64,000 nucleotides of DNA from Nitrosomonadales bacterium (GCA_025408405.1 JANYJE010000009.1:1-64000), one strand, 5' to 3'. Counted from the stretch's first letter, positions 19,315 through 32,018 are shown. Translations and numbers: made by a program. Notes: generated by a model not told the origin, from the letters alone.

Positions 19315-21087
19315 ATGACCATTGCGTTTCTGCAACCCCTGCTGAACGATCTGCGCTTCCATATCGATGAAAGGAATCTGCTCCTGCGTGCCGAGCAGCT
19401 GCGCTCCCGCTGGTCGATGTTTCCCGAGATGTTGGCCGGGCAGCTGTTGCTTGCGCCGCTGTTTGTCGCGCTGTTCTGGAGCCAGTGCAGCCATGAGGCA
19501 TTGCTGAACTGGCTGTGGGTCATCTATGCAGTGCATGCCGTGGAGATGTGGGGCTGGTGGCGTTATAAAGAACAGTTCCAGACCGTCGCGCAATGCCGAG
19601 CATGGAACCGCCGCTATATTGTGTACACAGTGGCTGTCGGTTTGGCGTGGGGAAGTGTGGCATGGTGGTTTTTCCCGACGGATATGATTTACCAGACACT
19701 CATGATTTGCGTGGTGCTGGGGCTGGCTGCCGGTGCGGTGACCATGAACGCAGTGCATACACCGTCACTGTATATCTATGTGTCGGGAGTCACGCTGCCT
19801 GTGTTATTTCGTCTGGTGCAGCAGGGAGACTCCATCCACTGGATACTGGCCGGCATGCTGTTGCTGTTCCTGCTGGTGGTGCTGAACTCGGGGCGCGAGC
19901 TGAGCAAGACATTCTGGACATCGCTGGTGCGTCGCTATGAAAACTACTCACTGCTCCAGCAATTGTCCGAGCAGAAATCCCGCGCCGAAGCTGCCAGCCG
20001 TGAGAAGTCACGTTTTCTTGCGGCTGCCAGCCACGATTTGCGCCAGCCCTTGCAGGCGCTGGTGCTGTTCAGCGAGGCGCTGCAGGACGCAGCCACGGAA
20101 AAAAAGACGGTGCAGCTGGCGGGGCAAATCGAAAAATCAGTGAGCGCACTGATGGGGATGTTCGATGAGTTACTCGATGTGTCCCGTCTGGATGCGGGGG
20201 TGGTGGAAGTGCGCTGGCAGCATTTCCAGCTGCACGCCATCCTCGATCGCCTGTACCTCGAGTTTGCGCCGCTGGCACATGCCAAGGGATTGCTGTTCGA
20301 GGTGCCGACGTGCCGGCAGGTGGTATATAGCGACCCCTATTTGCTGGAACGTATCCTGCGTAACCTTGTTTCCAATGCCGTGCGTTATACCCCGGCTGGC
20401 GAGGTGCGTGTGGTTTGCCAGTGTACCGGGGCCATGCTCAAGCTGGAGGTGGTGGATACCGGTGTAGGCATCAGTGCAGAGAGTATGCCGCACATCTTTG
20501 CCGAATATTATCAGGTGGGCAATCCGCAACGCGACCGCCGCATGGGACTGGGGCTGGCAATCGTGCGGCGTATGGAGGCGCTGCTGGGATACAGGGTGGA
20601 GGTGGAATCAGCGCCTGGCAAGGGTTCTGTATTCGGCTTCAGCATGCGCCTTGGCGAAGCGGATCAGCTGCACCAAGCGCAGGTGTCCAGTCCTGCCCGC
20701 CAGGATATGGACGGTGTGAGCGTGGCATGGGTGGAGGATGATCCGGAAATTCGGCATACTGTGACCGAACTGATGACGCAGTGGGGGTGTCGGGTTACGG
20801 CCGGCACATTGCCTGGCGAGGTGCTGGACAGAATGAAAGGGAGCAATCTGCGCCCGGATATATTGGTTTGCGACTACCGTTTGCCGCAAGGCCTGACTGC
20901 ACTGCATGCGCTCAAGCTGGCGCACGGGATATGGGACGCTGACATACCGGTGCTGGTGCTGACCGGGGATACGGAGCCGCAGACGCTACTTGAGATTCAG
21001 CACAGCGGCGCCCTGTTGCTGCATAAACCGATTACGCCGGCACGTTTGCGCTCTATCATGTATTTTGCGCTGCACGGCAAGGATTAA
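19315..21087 (+). CDS. Membrane hybrid histidine kinase with receiver domain
   Basis: The protein is 590 residues. The N-terminal third contains about six membrane helices with no recognised sensor domain. A coiled region leads to HisKA with the phospho-site ASHDLRQPLQ (about 240), an HATPase domain with NLVSNAVRY, DTGVGIS and MGLGLAIV, and a C-terminal receiver with acidic pair in WVEDD, phospho-acceptor VCDYRLP and lysine HKPIT. All catalytic residues look intact. It starts 5 bases after the SCO gene and precedes a LuxR-type regulator, a likely partner. The signal sensed cannot be read from sequence. Confidence 0.88.
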   Translation: MTIAFLQPLLNDLRFHIDERNLLLRAEQLRSRWSMFPEMLAGQLLLAPLFVALFWSQCSHEALLNWLWVIYAVHAVEMWGWWRYKEQFQTVAQCRAWNRRYIVYTVAVGLAWGSVAWWFFPTDMIYQTLMICVVLGLAAGAVTMNAVHTPSLYIYVSGVTLPVLFRLVQQGDSIHWILAGMLLLFLLVVLNSGRELSKTFWTSLVRRYENYSLLQQLSEQKSRAEAASREKSRFLAAASHDLRQPLQALVLFSEALQDAATEKKTVQLAGQIEKSVSALMGMFDELLDVSRLDAGVVEVRWQHFQLHAILDRLYLEFAPLAHAKGLLFEVPTCRQVVYSDPYLLERILRNLVSNAVRYTPAGEVRVVCQCTGAMLKLEVVDTGVGISAESMPHIFAEYYQVGNPQRDRRMGLGLAIVRRMEALLGYRVEVESAPGKGSVFGFSMRLGEADQLHQAQVSSPARQDMDGVSVAWVEDDPEIRHTVTELMTQWGCRVTAGTLPGEVLDRMKGSNLRPDILVCDYRLPQGLTALHALKLAHGIWDADIPVLVLTGDTEPQTLLEIQHSGALLLHKPITPARLRSIMYFALHGKD

Positions 21088-21205
21088 GGTGGGCTGGTAA
21101 CAGGTGTCCTTTCCGGTTTTTTGCTGAATCGCTGTGGTGACGGTGAGGTGGAAGTTCAGCGAAATGGTATGATGACAAAAACAGCGTGTGGGGGAGATTA
21201 AAATA

Positions 21206-21877
21206 ATGAAGTTGAAGGTTTTATTGGCGGATGACCACGCCCTGTTCCGCGACGGTATGCGCTACGTATTGCAGCAGCTGAGTGATGAAGTGGAAATTCT
21301 GGACGCGGCAAATTTTGCCGATGCCCTGGCGCAGGCGGAAGCTCATCCTTCACTGGATCTGGTGCTGCTGGATTTGAATATGCCCGGTAGCGATGGCGTG
21401 TCGTCAATCAGGATTTTTCATCAGCGTTTCCCCGGTATTCCCCTGGTGGTCGTGTCCGGCTCGGATCGGCGCACCGACATCGAGTGGGTGATGGAACACG
21501 GCGCCATGGGTTTCGTTTCCAAAATGTCTTCCGGCAAGATCATGGTTGGCGCCTTGCGCATGGTGCTTGATGGCGGCATCTACCTGCCCCCGCAATTGCT
21601 GGCGCAATCCGTTGCCGCGCTGGGTCAGGGCGAACCGGAAGAGACCATTACGCAAATGAACAAGCTCGGCATGACCAGGCGCCAGATGGAGGTGTTGCAG
21701 CATCTTGCCGCCGGATTGTCGAACAAGGAAATTTCCTCAAAAATGAACCTGGCGGAAGGGACGGTCAAGGTGCACGTTGCCGCGGCCTATCAGGTGCTGC
21801 AGGTCAGTAGCCGTCTGGATGCCGTGCGCAAGGCACGCAATCTGGGATTGATAGGCGCAGGGCAGGGTGAAAGCTAA
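21206..21877 (+). CDS. LuxR/NarL-family response regulator
   Basis: ATG 21206 follows a GGGGGAGAT ribosome-binding site and gives MKLKVLLADDHALFRDG, the usual receiver start; an upstream GTG at 21188 is less likely. The 223-residue product has a receiver (phospho-acceptor LVLLDLNMPG) and a C-terminal LuxR helix-turn-helix (MTRRQMEVLQHLAAGLSNKEIS and EGTVKVHVAAAYQVL, given here as two parts). An extended -10 (TGGTATGAT, ending 21173) precedes it, so it may have its own promoter. It is the probable output of the adjacent hybrid kinase. Confidence 0.9.
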   Translation: MKLKVLLADDHALFRDGMRYVLQQLSDEVEILDAANFADALAQAEAHPSLDLVLLDLNMPGSDGVSSIRIFHQRFPGIPLVVVSGSDRRTDIEWVMEHGAMGFVSKMSSGKIMVGALRMVLDGGIYLPPQLLAQSVAALGQGEPEETITQMNKLGMTRRQMEVLQHLAAGLSNKEISSKMNLAEGTVKVHVAAAYQVLQVSSRLDAVRKARNLGLIGAGQGES

Positions 21878-22034
21878 TGACGGGTAGTGCCAATGCCAGT
21901 TCATCGGCGACACTCGCTGCGACTGCATTTCCTGCAGCGTTCGCGTGTCATCGCCCCTTCAGGGTTGCAGCGGACAGGCTTGTTTCACCGTCGAATTGAA
22001 ATTGGAATAAGGCGCGCAAGTGAGTGTTTAACCG

Positions 22035-24332
22035 ATGAAGCAACCCAATACCCTGCGGCAGTCCGCCCCCCTTCCCGAACGCCTGGCCAGATTATTGCGC
22101 GAGTCGCGCTGGTTGCTGCTGGTGGCATTGGCGGTCTATCTCATCCTTGTGCTGCATGGTTACGATCGCAGCGATACGGCCTGGTCGCACAGCGGCAGTG
22201 AATCCGTAACGCATAACCCGGGCGGGATGTTTGGTGCCTGGCTGGCCGATATCATGCTGTATATATTTGGCTTCTCAGCGTGGTGGTGGGTGGTCATTCT
22301 GTTGCAGCGCGTGTGGGCGAGCTATCGCACCCTGCATCCGGAAGATGTGCCGGCAGACAGCCTGTTCGACAAGCGTGCCCTGTGGCTGGCGCTCACCGGT
22401 TTTGCCGTGTTGCTGCTCTCCAGCAGTGCGCTGGAGGCGATGCGCCTGTATAGCTGGAAGCTGGCACTGCCGCTGGCTCCGGGGGGAATGCTGGGTGCGG
22501 TGCTGTCCCATGGTCTTGCGCATGTGCTGGGATTTACCGGCGCTACTTTGCTGTTGCTGGTGTTAATGGCGACCGCCTTCAGCCTGTTCAGCGGCTTGTC
22601 TTGGCTGCGTCTGGTGGACTGGCTGGGCACCAAAATCGAGACCTTCTACCTGTGGGCGCGCCGCGCCTGGCAGACGCGGCAGGACAAGCGCATCGGCGCG
22701 CAGGCCGTGAGCGTGCGCCAGGTAGTGGTGCAGGAAGAGAAGCGGCGCGTGGAAGAGCATCTGCCGATTCATATCGAGCAGCCCTTTGCCGAGGTATTCC
22801 ATTCCGTCCGTGTCGAGCAGGAAAAACAGACCGCATTGTTTGCCGAAATGCCGGATTCACCTTTGCCGCCGCTGCATCTGCTGGATCAGGCCAGCGGCGA
22901 AGTGGAATCGATTTCCGCCGACGTGCTGGAATTTACCTCGCGCCTGATCGAGCGCAAATTGAAAGATTTTGGCGTGGAAGTGAAAGTGGTGGCGGCCTAT
23001 CCCGGGCCCGTCATCACGCGCTACGAGATCGACCCCGCCGTCGGCGTGAAGGGCAGCCAGATCACCAATCTGGTGAAAGACCTGGCACGTGCCCTGTCGG
23101 TGGTGAGTCTGCGCGTGGTGGAAACCATACCGGGCAAGGCCTACATGGCGCTGGAGTTGCCCAACCCCAAGCGCCAGATCGTGCGCCTGTCGGAAATACT
23201 CAGTTCGCAGGCCTATGCCGAGATGGGCTCGCCGCTCACCATGGTGATGGGCAAGGATATTTCCGGCAAGCCGGTGGTGGCCGACTTGGCCAAGATGCCG
23301 CACGTGCTGGTGGCGGGCACCACCGGCTCGGGCAAGTCGGTGGCGATCAATGCGATGATTCTCTCCCTGCTGTACAAATCCACGCCGCAGCAAGTGCGCC
23401 TGCTGCTGATCGATCCCAAGATGCTGGAGCTCTCCGTTTACGAAGGCATCCCGCATCTGCTCGCCCCGGTGGTCACCGACATGCGCCAGGCCGGCGCGGG
23501 TCTGAACTGGTGCGTGCAGGAAATGGACAAGCGTTACCGCCTGATGTCAGCCTTGGGTGTGCGCAATATGGCGGGCTACAACCAGAAGGTGCGCGATGCG
23601 ATCAAGGCCGGACAACCGCTGACCAACCCGTTCACGCTCACGCCTGAGCATCCTGAAGCGCTGGAAGAGTTGCCCTTCATCGTGGTGTTTATCGACGAGC
23701 TGGCCGACCTGATGATGGTGGTGGGAAAGAAGGTGGAAGAGCTGATTGCGCGCCTGGCGCAGAAAGCGCGCGCTTCCGGCATTCATCTGGTGCTGGCTAC
23801 ACAGCGCCCCTCGGTGGATGTGATAACCGGCCTGATCAAGGCCAACGTGCCAACGCGTATGTCGTTCCAGGTGTCCTCCAAGATAGACTCGCGCACCATT
23901 CTCGACCAGATGGGCGCGGAGGCGCTGCTGGGACAGGGCGACATGCTCTACCTGCCGCCCGGCAGCGGTTATCCGCAGCGCCTGCACGGCGCCTTTGTGT
24001 CCGACCAGGAAGTGCACCGCGTGATCGAGCACATCAAATCGCTGGCGCCGCCGCAGTACATCGAAGGCGTGCTGAACGCGCAGGAAGAAGGTGAGGGCGG
24101 CGCGGATGGCGAAGTTCTGGGGGCCGATGCGGAGTCCGATCCGCTCTACGACCAGGCGGTCGACATCGTGGTGAAGTCGCGCCGCGCCTCCATCTCGCTG
24201 GTGCAACGCAACCTGCGCATAGGCTACAACCGCGCCGCGCGTCTGGTCGAGCAAATGGAGAAAGCCGGCATCGTCACGCCGATGCAGAGCAACGGCAATC
24301 GCGAGGTTCTGGCACCTGCGCGGCAGGAGTGA
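22035..24332 (+). CDS. ftsK: DNA translocase FtsK
   Basis: This 765-residue divisome DNA pump clears chromosome ends from the septum and activates XerCD recombination. Four membrane helices fill about residues 20-185, followed by a short linker. The motor has Walker [10 protein letters not shown] (about 426-434), Walker [16 protein letters not shown], and [21 protein letters not shown]. The C-terminal winged-helix gamma domain ([18 protein letters not shown] onward) reads KOPS sites. The linker is short compared with E. coli FtsK, like other betaproteobacterial forms. The TGA stop lies inside a heptamer repeat. Confidence 0.95.
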   Translation: MKQPNTLRQSAPLPERLARLLRESRWLLLVALAVYLILVLHGYDRSDTAWSHSGSESVTHNPGGMFGAWLADIMLYIFGFSAWWWVVILLQRVWASYRTLHPEDVPADSLFDKRALWLALTGFAVLLLSSSALEAMRLYSWKLALPLAPGGMLGAVLSHGLAHVLGFTGATLLLLVLMATAFSLFSGLSWLRLVDWLGTKIETFYLWARRAWQTRQDKRIGAQAVSVRQVVVQEEKRRVEEHLPIHIEQPFAEVFHSVRVEQEKQTALFAEMPDSPLPPLHLLDQASGEVESISADVLEFTSRLIERKLKDFGVEVKVVAAYPGPVITRYEIDPAVGVKGSQITNLVKDLARALSVVSLRVVETIPGKAYMALELPNPKRQIVRLSEILSSQAYAEMGSPLTMVMGKDISGKPVVADLAKMPHVLVAGTTGSGKSVAINAMILSLLYKSTPQQVRLLLIDPKMLELSVYEGIPHLLAPVVTDMRQAGAGLNWCVQEMDKRYRLMSALGVRNMAGYNQKVRDAIKAGQPLTNPFTLTPEHPEALEELPFIVVFIDELADLMMVVGKKVEELIARLAQKARASGIHLVLATQRPSVDVITGLIKANVPTRMSFQVSSKIDSRTILDQMGAEALLGQGDMLYLPPGSGYPQRLHGAFVSDQEVHRVIEHIKSLAPPQYIEGVLNAQEEGEGGADGEVLGADAESDPLYDQAVDIVVKSRRASISLVQRNLRIGYNRAARLVEQMEKAGIVTPMQSNGNREVLAPARQE

Positions 24333-24386
24333 GGAGTGAGGACTGAGGGAAAACCGTTGTCCTGGTGTTAACTCAGTCCGCAGTCC
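24329..24386 (+). repeat. CTCAGTC-family heptamer repeats, inverted pair, in the ftsK-lolA gap
   Basis: Three tandem heptamers of GTGAGGA type (24329-24349) are followed by two heptamers of CTCAGTC type in the opposite orientation (24372-24385), so the gap can fold as a hairpin. The ftsK stop codon is part of the first heptamer. A related pair occurs inside dnaE at 38413-38454. Confidence 0.6.
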
Positions 24387-24403
24387 TTTTCTGGAGAATA
24401 CTA

Positions 24404-25017
24404 ATGAAATACATTATTGCTGCCGCCGTGTTGTTGTTCGCTTCGCTCCCGGCACATGCCGGCGCCAGCGACAAGCTGCGCGGATTTATCTCTGCCACCC
24501 ATTCCGGTCAGGCCAACTTTACCCAGGTGGTGCAGGACAAGAACGGCAAGAAGATTCAATTGGCTTCCGGCACCATGCAGTTCGTGCGCCCCGGAAAATT
24601 CCGCTGGGTGTATCAGAAGCCTTATGAGCAGATCATCGTCGGCGATGGCGCGAAATTCTGGATGTATGACGTGGACCTCAACCAGGTGACGGTGAAGAAG
24701 CTGGATGCCGCTCTCGGCAGCAGCCCGGCGGCACTGCTTTCCGGCAACAACGAGATCGAGCGCGCTTTCGATCTGCACGACAAAGGCGTGCAGGACGGCC
24801 TGGACTGGCTGGAGGCAATGGCCCGTACGCATGACACCGGCTTCGAAAAAATCCTGATGGCCTTCAACGCGCAAGGCGAACTGGCGGTGATGCAGTTGCA
24901 AGATGCCTTCGGCCATACCACGCTGCTGCGCTTCGACCGCATGCAGCGCAATCCGCAACTCGCACCGTCTTTATTCAAGTTCGTGCCGCCCAAGGGCGCG
25001 GATGTGCTGGGCGAGTA

Positions 25018-25018
<1 letters not shown>
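24404..25018 (+). CDS. lolA: Outer-membrane lipoprotein carrier protein LolA
   Basis: ATG 24404 follows a TGGAGA ribosome-binding site and gives a clean signal peptide MKYIIAAAVLLFASLPAHA; the longer frame has no signal. The 204-residue product is the periplasmic shuttle that takes lipoproteins from LolCDE to LolB. FTQVVQDKNGKKIQLASGTM, PGKFRWVYQKPYEQIIVGDG and LFKFVPPKGADVLGE are LolA signatures. The stop overlaps the rarA start (TAATG), a pairing commonly seen after ftsK. Confidence 0.93.
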
Positions 25019-27695
<2,677 letters not shown>

Positions 27696-27708
27696 TCGCT
27701 GTGAACCC

Positions 27709-28512
27709 ATGGAACTCCAACTAAAAAATCGGCAGGACTTGAAAGCGCGCGCGCTGCTGCTGGGCGACCGGCTGGACCTGAAGCTGTTCAAGATCGCCGA
27801 TTGCCTGGCCACCACGCCGTTGACGCTGCAGGTGGACAAGGACGGCGGCATCGCCGTGTTGTTCCGCTACGGCGTGGTGGTGCTGTTTGGTGTGAAGGAA
27901 CTGGATGAGCTCGACTTCGTTGCATCGCTCAAGCCGCTGTTGACCAATGCCTATCAGACGCCGGAGACCGAAGAGCTGGAAATTCATTGCGGCAAGAGCG
28001 GCATGGGGGTGCAGAGCGGTGCGGTTTCGCTGGACGATATTTCGCTGGAAAAACTGCAGGTCATCGCCGATGCGCTGAGCAAGAATCTGGTGCTTACGCT
28101 GTATGAGAAAAAAGTCGCGGGCGAATTCGACAAGATCGAGCCGCTGGCGCAAGAGCTAGCCACGCACGGCAAGGTGAGTGCAGATTCGAAACAGCTGCTG
28201 TCAAAAATCGGCTCCATGCTGCTGATCGAACATCGCATGGTGGGACGCGCCGAGATTGGCGATAAGCCGGAAACGCTATGGAATTTCCCTCACCTCGAAG
28301 GTCTGTATGCCAGCCTGGAAGACGAGTTTGAACTGGTGGAACGGCAATCGGCGCTGGATCGCAAGCTGGGCCTGATCTCGGACACGGCGCAAACCTTGGC
28401 CGACGTGTGGGACAACAAGCAACTGCACAAACTGGAATGGTACGTGATCGGGCTAATCGTGTTTGAGATCGTCATCAGCCTGTTCGAGTTGGGCGACAAG
28501 TTTTTGCGCTGA
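27709..28512 (+). CDS. RMD1/YagE family (DUF155) protein with C-terminal membrane anchor
   Basis: The start at ATG 27709 (MELQLKNRQDLKARALLLGD) lies just after serS; the longer frame overlaps serS and is rejected. The 267-residue product has the DUF155 pattern: GIAVLFRYGVVVLFGV in the N-terminal half, then helices with LLIEHRMVGRAEIGDKPETLW and a terminal membrane helix (LEWYVIGLIVFEIVISLFEL). The family includes yeast Rmd1 and bacterial YagE; its biochemical role is unsettled. The tail anchor suggests membrane attachment. Confidence 0.8.
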   Translation: MELQLKNRQDLKARALLLGDRLDLKLFKIADCLATTPLTLQVDKDGGIAVLFRYGVVVLFGVKELDELDFVASLKPLLTNAYQTPETEELEIHCGKSGMGVQSGAVSLDDISLEKLQVIADALSKNLVLTLYEKKVAGEFDKIEPLAQELATHGKVSADSKQLLSKIGSMLLIEHRMVGRAEIGDKPETLWNFPHLEGLYASLEDEFELVERQSALDRKLGLISDTAQTLADVWDNKQLHKLEWYVIGLIVFEIVISLFELGDKFLR

Positions 28513-28549
28513 TGCCACAGGCTGGCAAGCGTTTGCTGATGAGCCTGAT

Positions 28550-29941
28550 CTAATGTGCCTGCCGGGGGTCGAGGAATGTCTGGTAATCAGGCGCATGCAG
28601 CATCTGAAATTCGTCACGTAACAATCGCTTCAGCATGTCCTGGTACAGGCGTACGGTTTCCACGTAAATCACGGCTTCACCACCGCGCGCAAAACCATGT
28701 TTGGTCGTCGCCGCAATGCTGGATTTGCTGAGTCGCGGCATCACCTTCTGCAAGTCCACCCAGGAGTCCGCATTCAAACCATATCGCTGGGCCAGCATGC
28801 GTGCGTCTTCCAGATGCCCCATGCCCTGGTTGTATGCGGCCAGCGCCAGCCAGGTGCGGTCTGGCTCATCGATGCGCAGCGGCAGCTGCTCTTTCAGCAG
28901 TTGCAGATAGCGCGCACCCGCCATGATGCTTTCGCGCGCATCCAGGCGGTTGGAAACGTCCATGCGATCAGCGGTGTCCTCGGTGAGCATCATCATGCCA
29001 CGTACCTTGGTATACGAAGTTGCGAGCGGATCCCAGTGTGATTCGCGATAGGCCATGGCGGCCAGCAGCTGCCATTCGATCCCGGTGAGGGCGGCGGCAT
29101 CTTCGAATAATTTCCTGTAGTGAGGCAAGACGGTGTTGGTCTTGGTCAGGAAGGCTGCGGCATCCAGCGGTACGATGCGGTCGTTGTGGCCATAGTATTG
29201 CTCAAGCAGGCGGTAAAGCGTGCCGTCCTGCTGGATTTGCGCAAAGAAGCTGGTCATTTTCCCGTACAGCTCGGGGTCGCCATCCGTAGGGAATGACCAC
29301 GCCAGCTGGGAAGGGGTGGCAATGTTCAGGCTCGCTTCCATGTCTGGATGGTAATTTCGCATGGAAGAAATCTGTTCTTCATTGGCGACCGTGCAATCTA
29401 TGTCGCCGAGTGCTACAGCCTCGAGCAGCTCATTCGGCATTTTCTGATTTACCACTTGCCAGCTCAGCGCTGGAATATTTTTTCGCCCGGCGCGCAGAGT
29501 GGCATCTTCGGCAGAACCGGCCACCACAATGATCTTTCTTGACTTTAACTCTTCATGCAGCAATGGTGCATCATCGCTGCAAACGATACGTTCGCGCACG
29601 GTTTGGTAAGGGGGGCCGAATTTCAGGAAATCGTCTGCCTCGTTGGCCCGCATGCCTATGGCGGAAAAATGTGCCTGATGCTTGGCCAGAGCGGTAATGA
29701 CCTGTTGCGGGTAAAGCGCCAGCGGCTTGAGTTTTACGCCCAGGTAAGCGGCAAACAGTTCTGCCAGGCGTTGGTCAAACTGCTGATCCAGGCTGTCGGC
29801 GGGTGGAAGAATGACAACCAGTTCGCCCCTGTTCCAGTCGGATACCGGCTCGATTATCTTAAAGCTGGCCCAAAGTGCAGTGCCAAGCCCAATGCACAGG
29901 ACAGTTAGGGCGGCAATTTTCCAGGGAGAGACTTTGCGCAT
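28550..29941 (-). CDS. mltF: MltF-like membrane-bound lytic transglycosylase
   Basis: The start is ATG 29941 (MRKVSPWKIAALTVLCIGLG); the longer open frame reads back through the tRNA-Ser gene and is an artefact. The 463-residue product has a signal/anchor helix, a solute-binding-like domain (about 45-265; GELVVILPP at its start) and a C-terminal SLT domain with catalytic Glu in AAMAYRESHWDP and GMMMLTEDTA. MltF cleaves glycan strands in the periplasm, its N-domain acting as a regulatory sensor. It converges on the RMD1 gene. Confidence 0.88.
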   Translation of the reverse strand: MRKVSPWKIAALTVLCIGLGTALWASFKIIEPVSDWNRGELVVILPPADSLDQQFDQRLAELFAAYLGVKLKPLALYPQQVITALAKHQAHFSAIGMRANEADDFLKFGPPYQTVRERIVCSDDAPLLHEELKSRKIIVVAGSAEDATLRAGRKNIPALSWQVVNQKMPNELLEAVALGDIDCTVANEEQISSMRNYHPDMEASLNIATPSQLAWSFPTDGDPELYGKMTSFFAQIQQDGTLYRLLEQYYGHNDRIVPLDAAAFLTKTNTVLPHYRKLFEDAAALTGIEWQLLAAMAYRESHWDPLATSYTKVRGMMMLTEDTADRMDVSNRLDARESIMAGARYLQLLKEQLPLRIDEPDRTWLALAAYNQGMGHLEDARMLAQRYGLNADSWVDLQKVMPRLSKSSIAATTKHGFARGGEAVIYVETVRLYQDMLKRLLRDEFQMLHAPDYQTFLDPRQAH

Positions 29942-29973
29942 GGAAACATTCTGCCCGATTTTTGCATGTTGCT

Positions 29974-29981
29974 GGTAAAAT
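29974..29981 (+). promoter_or_regulatory. Extended -10 element for the tRNA-Ser gene
   Basis: TGGTAAAAT with TAAAAT at 29976-29981 lies 10 bases before the mature tRNA 5' end. The upstream TG suits an extended -10, and no clear -35 is visible at the right distance. Confidence 0.45.
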
Positions 29982-29991
29982 GCGCGTCCCC

Positions 29992-30083
<92 letters not shown>

Positions 30084-30113
30084 ACACTGTTTTATCCCAT
30101 CTGATGCTCACTC

Positions 30114-30155
30114 AACCCGCGCTAATAGTGGTTGCTGGAGATGCGCGGTTTTTTT
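30114..30155 (+). terminator. Probable terminator after tRNA-Ser
   Basis: CCGCGC (30117-30122) pairs with GCGCGG (30143-30148), extended by AA/TT with one bulged C, followed by a run of seven T. The loop is about 20 bases, longer than ideal. Confidence 0.55.
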
Positions 30156-30336
30156 CTGCGCTGGTTTTAATGACCGTGTGCAATGGCTGCAGCATGCAGC
30201 CGCTGGGGCTTTTGCTTAAGCGCAGCTCTAGACCTTAGCCGCAGGGCATGATACAAATAGACCGTCGCGAAGGGGCGAGCAGTCACTGTCTTGCCATCAA
30301 CTCCAAAAAACGTGCTATTGCCTGACAGGTGTACAT

Positions 30337-30993
30337 ATGAACATACAAATAAAAATGAGCGAGGTTGCTCTGCTGATCATCGTGATTATGCTGAGCCTTG
30401 CCGCGAATCTGCCGGATCAGATGCTCGGGGATATCATCGACAGAAATTTGCTGCTGATAGCGTTGACGGCTGTTATTGTCATTTCGTTGTTCCGTTATCT
30501 CCGCCTGCTGCTTTTTCTGACGGTAGTCGCTCTCGCTGTTGGCGCCAATCTGCCGGAACAGCTATCCGAATCACTGGGCATCAGCCCGATTGTGATGCTG
30601 GCCTTCCTGGTGCTGCTCATAATGATTTCAGTGCTCAACTATGGCTTCAAGATGCTTCCGACCGAGAGCGGCGAGGTTATGCATGACAGCGCTGAATCTC
30701 GCCAGGCAGTGCTGGCTGCCATCAAAAAAGGAGATCTCACCAAGCTGCACTGGTTGTTGAGCAAGAAGGTGGAAATCAACTTTACGCAGGATGGTGTTGC
30801 GCCCGTTATTCTTGCAGCCGAGAAGGGCTACACAGACATAATGCAGGTGTTGATTAATAATGGTGCGGATTTGCGCGTGATGAATGCGGATGGCAAGACA
30901 CCTATGGAAATTGCGCTGGCTAACGGTTTTAACCGCACTGCAGAGATTATGCATCTGGCTGTAGAAGGTGATAAGGCGGGTTGGAGCAAGTGA
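30337..30993 (+). CDS. Membrane protein with C-terminal ankyrin repeats
   Basis: This 218-residue protein has three to four hydrophobic helices in the first 105 residues (about 8-28, 38-70, 84-104), then a short charged linker and ankyrin repeats (about 120-210): SRQAVLAAIKKGDLTKLHWLL, VAPVILAAEKGYTDIMQVLI and KTPMEIALANGFNRTAEIM, given separately. Ankyrin repeats bind other proteins, so this is probably an inner-membrane protein with a cytoplasmic interaction module. An AGGTG ribosome-binding site precedes the ATG. It stands alone in an AT-richer accessory stretch; no pathway can be named. Confidence 0.75.
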   Translation: MNIQIKMSEVALLIIVIMLSLAANLPDQMLGDIIDRNLLLIALTAVIVISLFRYLRLLLFLTVVALAVGANLPEQLSESLGISPIVMLAFLVLLIMISVLNYGFKMLPTESGEVMHDSAESRQAVLAAIKKGDLTKLHWLLSKKVEINFTQDGVAPVILAAEKGYTDIMQVLINNGADLRVMNADGKTPMEIALANGFNRTAEIMHLAVEGDKAGWSK

Positions 30994-31156
30994 CCGGCTG
31001 AACTCTGTACGGCGGTGCGCAACCCGGTTTGGGTTTGCGATAGAACGTCTGCTGAAATTTTACCATCGCCACTAAATTCTCTATATGCCTCTCGTGGATA
31101 ATATCCAGGCAGGCAAGCACCAGGCTGGACGGCCTAGATAATGACTAGATACACGG

Positions 31157-31177
31157 TGCAAAAATAGATATTTTGCA
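31157..31177 (+). promoter_or_regulatory. Inverted repeat, possible operator
   Basis: TGCAAAA (31157-31163) and TTTTGCA (31171-31177) form a perfect 7-base dyad around 7 bases, in the 261-base gap between the ankyrin gene and the first microprotein gene. A further TGCATAATTGTGCA overlaps its right half. No -35/-10 pair was convincing nearby, so the role is open; the rest of this gap shows nothing recognisable. Confidence 0.35.
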
Positions 31178-31254
31178 TAATTGTGCATGGTCAGGAAGCG
31201 AAGGATAATTGCACTCTCCAGTGCTGGTCTTGTACAGCTTGAATCGGGGGGTGC

Positions 31255-31443
31255 ATGTTAGTAATCGCGGCAGTAAAAATCATATCCAATATACTCAAAC
31301 TGGTTGCGATGGGTGTTTTTGTTTTTTACGCCTACGACGGCACCTTCAGGTCGGGTGGGTCTGTGAGTGTGTTTATCGGTGTTACGATTCTGGTTGCAGT
31401 CATCGTGATCAGCCAGGTTATTGATGAGTTAACCAGTCATTAA
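31255..31443 (+). CDS. Small hydrophobic membrane protein (copy 1 of a tandem pair)
   Basis: This 62-residue protein has two membrane helices (about 3-26 and 37-57) joined by a short polar turn YDGTFRSGGS. It shares the pattern DGxFRxGGSxSVFIGVxIL with the gene 140 bases downstream, so the two are paralogues. A GGGGGG run just before ATG 31255 may serve as ribosome-binding site. I recognise no family. Conservation of the turn and second helix between the copies argues that both are real genes. Confidence 0.6.
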   Translation: MLVIAAVKIISNILKLVAMGVFVFYAYDGTFRSGGSVSVFIGVTILVAVIVISQVIDELTSH

Positions 31444-31582
31444 GCAGAGCTGAGCACTTGCAATCCCTTCGCCTATCGAACAAATTGTCAGGAATGAAGC
31501 ACGGAAGATTTTAGTCAATTGAGAATATCCTGCAACTGGGTGATAATGAAAGCGCCTGCATGGGGAATTGGAGAGTGTAACA

Positions 31583-31756
31583 ATGAACAATTTGGTGCCA
31601 CAATCGCTTAGCTTGGTGGGGATAGGTTTCTTTCTGTTTTTTGCTTTTGATGGTGTATTCAGAGGCGGCGGGTCTAACAGCGTTTTCATCGGTGTTGCAA
31701 TTTTGTCGAGCGTGCTGGTAGCCAGCAAGATTTTCGAGAAGCTGCTGCGCGATTAA
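31583..31756 (+). CDS. Small hydrophobic membrane protein (copy 2 of a tandem pair)
   Basis: ATG 31583 has a GGAG ribosome-binding site 9 bases upstream, better than the in-frame TTG at 31568. The 57-residue product has two membrane helices around the turn FDGVFRGGGSNSVFIGV and ends in a charged tail KIFEKLLRD. It is the paralogue of 31255-31443. It lies 88 bases before the left end of the IS21-like element. The function is unknown. Confidence 0.62.
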   Translation: MNNLVPQSLSLVGIGFFLFFAFDGVFRGGGSNSVFIGVAILSSVLVASKIFEKLLRD

Positions 31757-31989
31757 GCGATTTCACGTTATCGCCATAATGCTTGCGCCACAGCCTGGGG
31801 TATTCGGCTGCGGCATGTAACAGAGCGGGGCTGGTTCTCAGTACTGTTGGCGCGCGTTTAAAGCTGACCACCTGTGCGCGTTGAATTTTGACCAGGTGTT
31901 TATGCATCTAAATTCCTCTGATGTTGTGGATAAGTCTACCAGACTGATGTGGTGTTGAGCCTCCTTGTGTTGATTTCTGAATGACGGTA

Positions 31990-32010
31990 GCCGGGAGTCT
32001 TACTCCCGGC
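31990..32010 (-). terminator. Hairpin downstream of istB
   Basis: GCCGGGAGT and ACTCCCGGC form a perfect 9-base stem with a 3-base loop, 8 bases beyond the istB stop. There is no T-run on the reverse strand, so it is a terminator-like or mRNA-protecting hairpin rather than a classical terminator. Confidence 0.5.
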
Positions 32011-32018
32011 TTGTGCCT

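Noticed and set aside
31686-31907. 73-codon reverse-strand frame across the IS left end
   Set aside because: It crosses the IS boundary and overlaps the second microprotein gene. No family resemblance and no ribosome-binding site.
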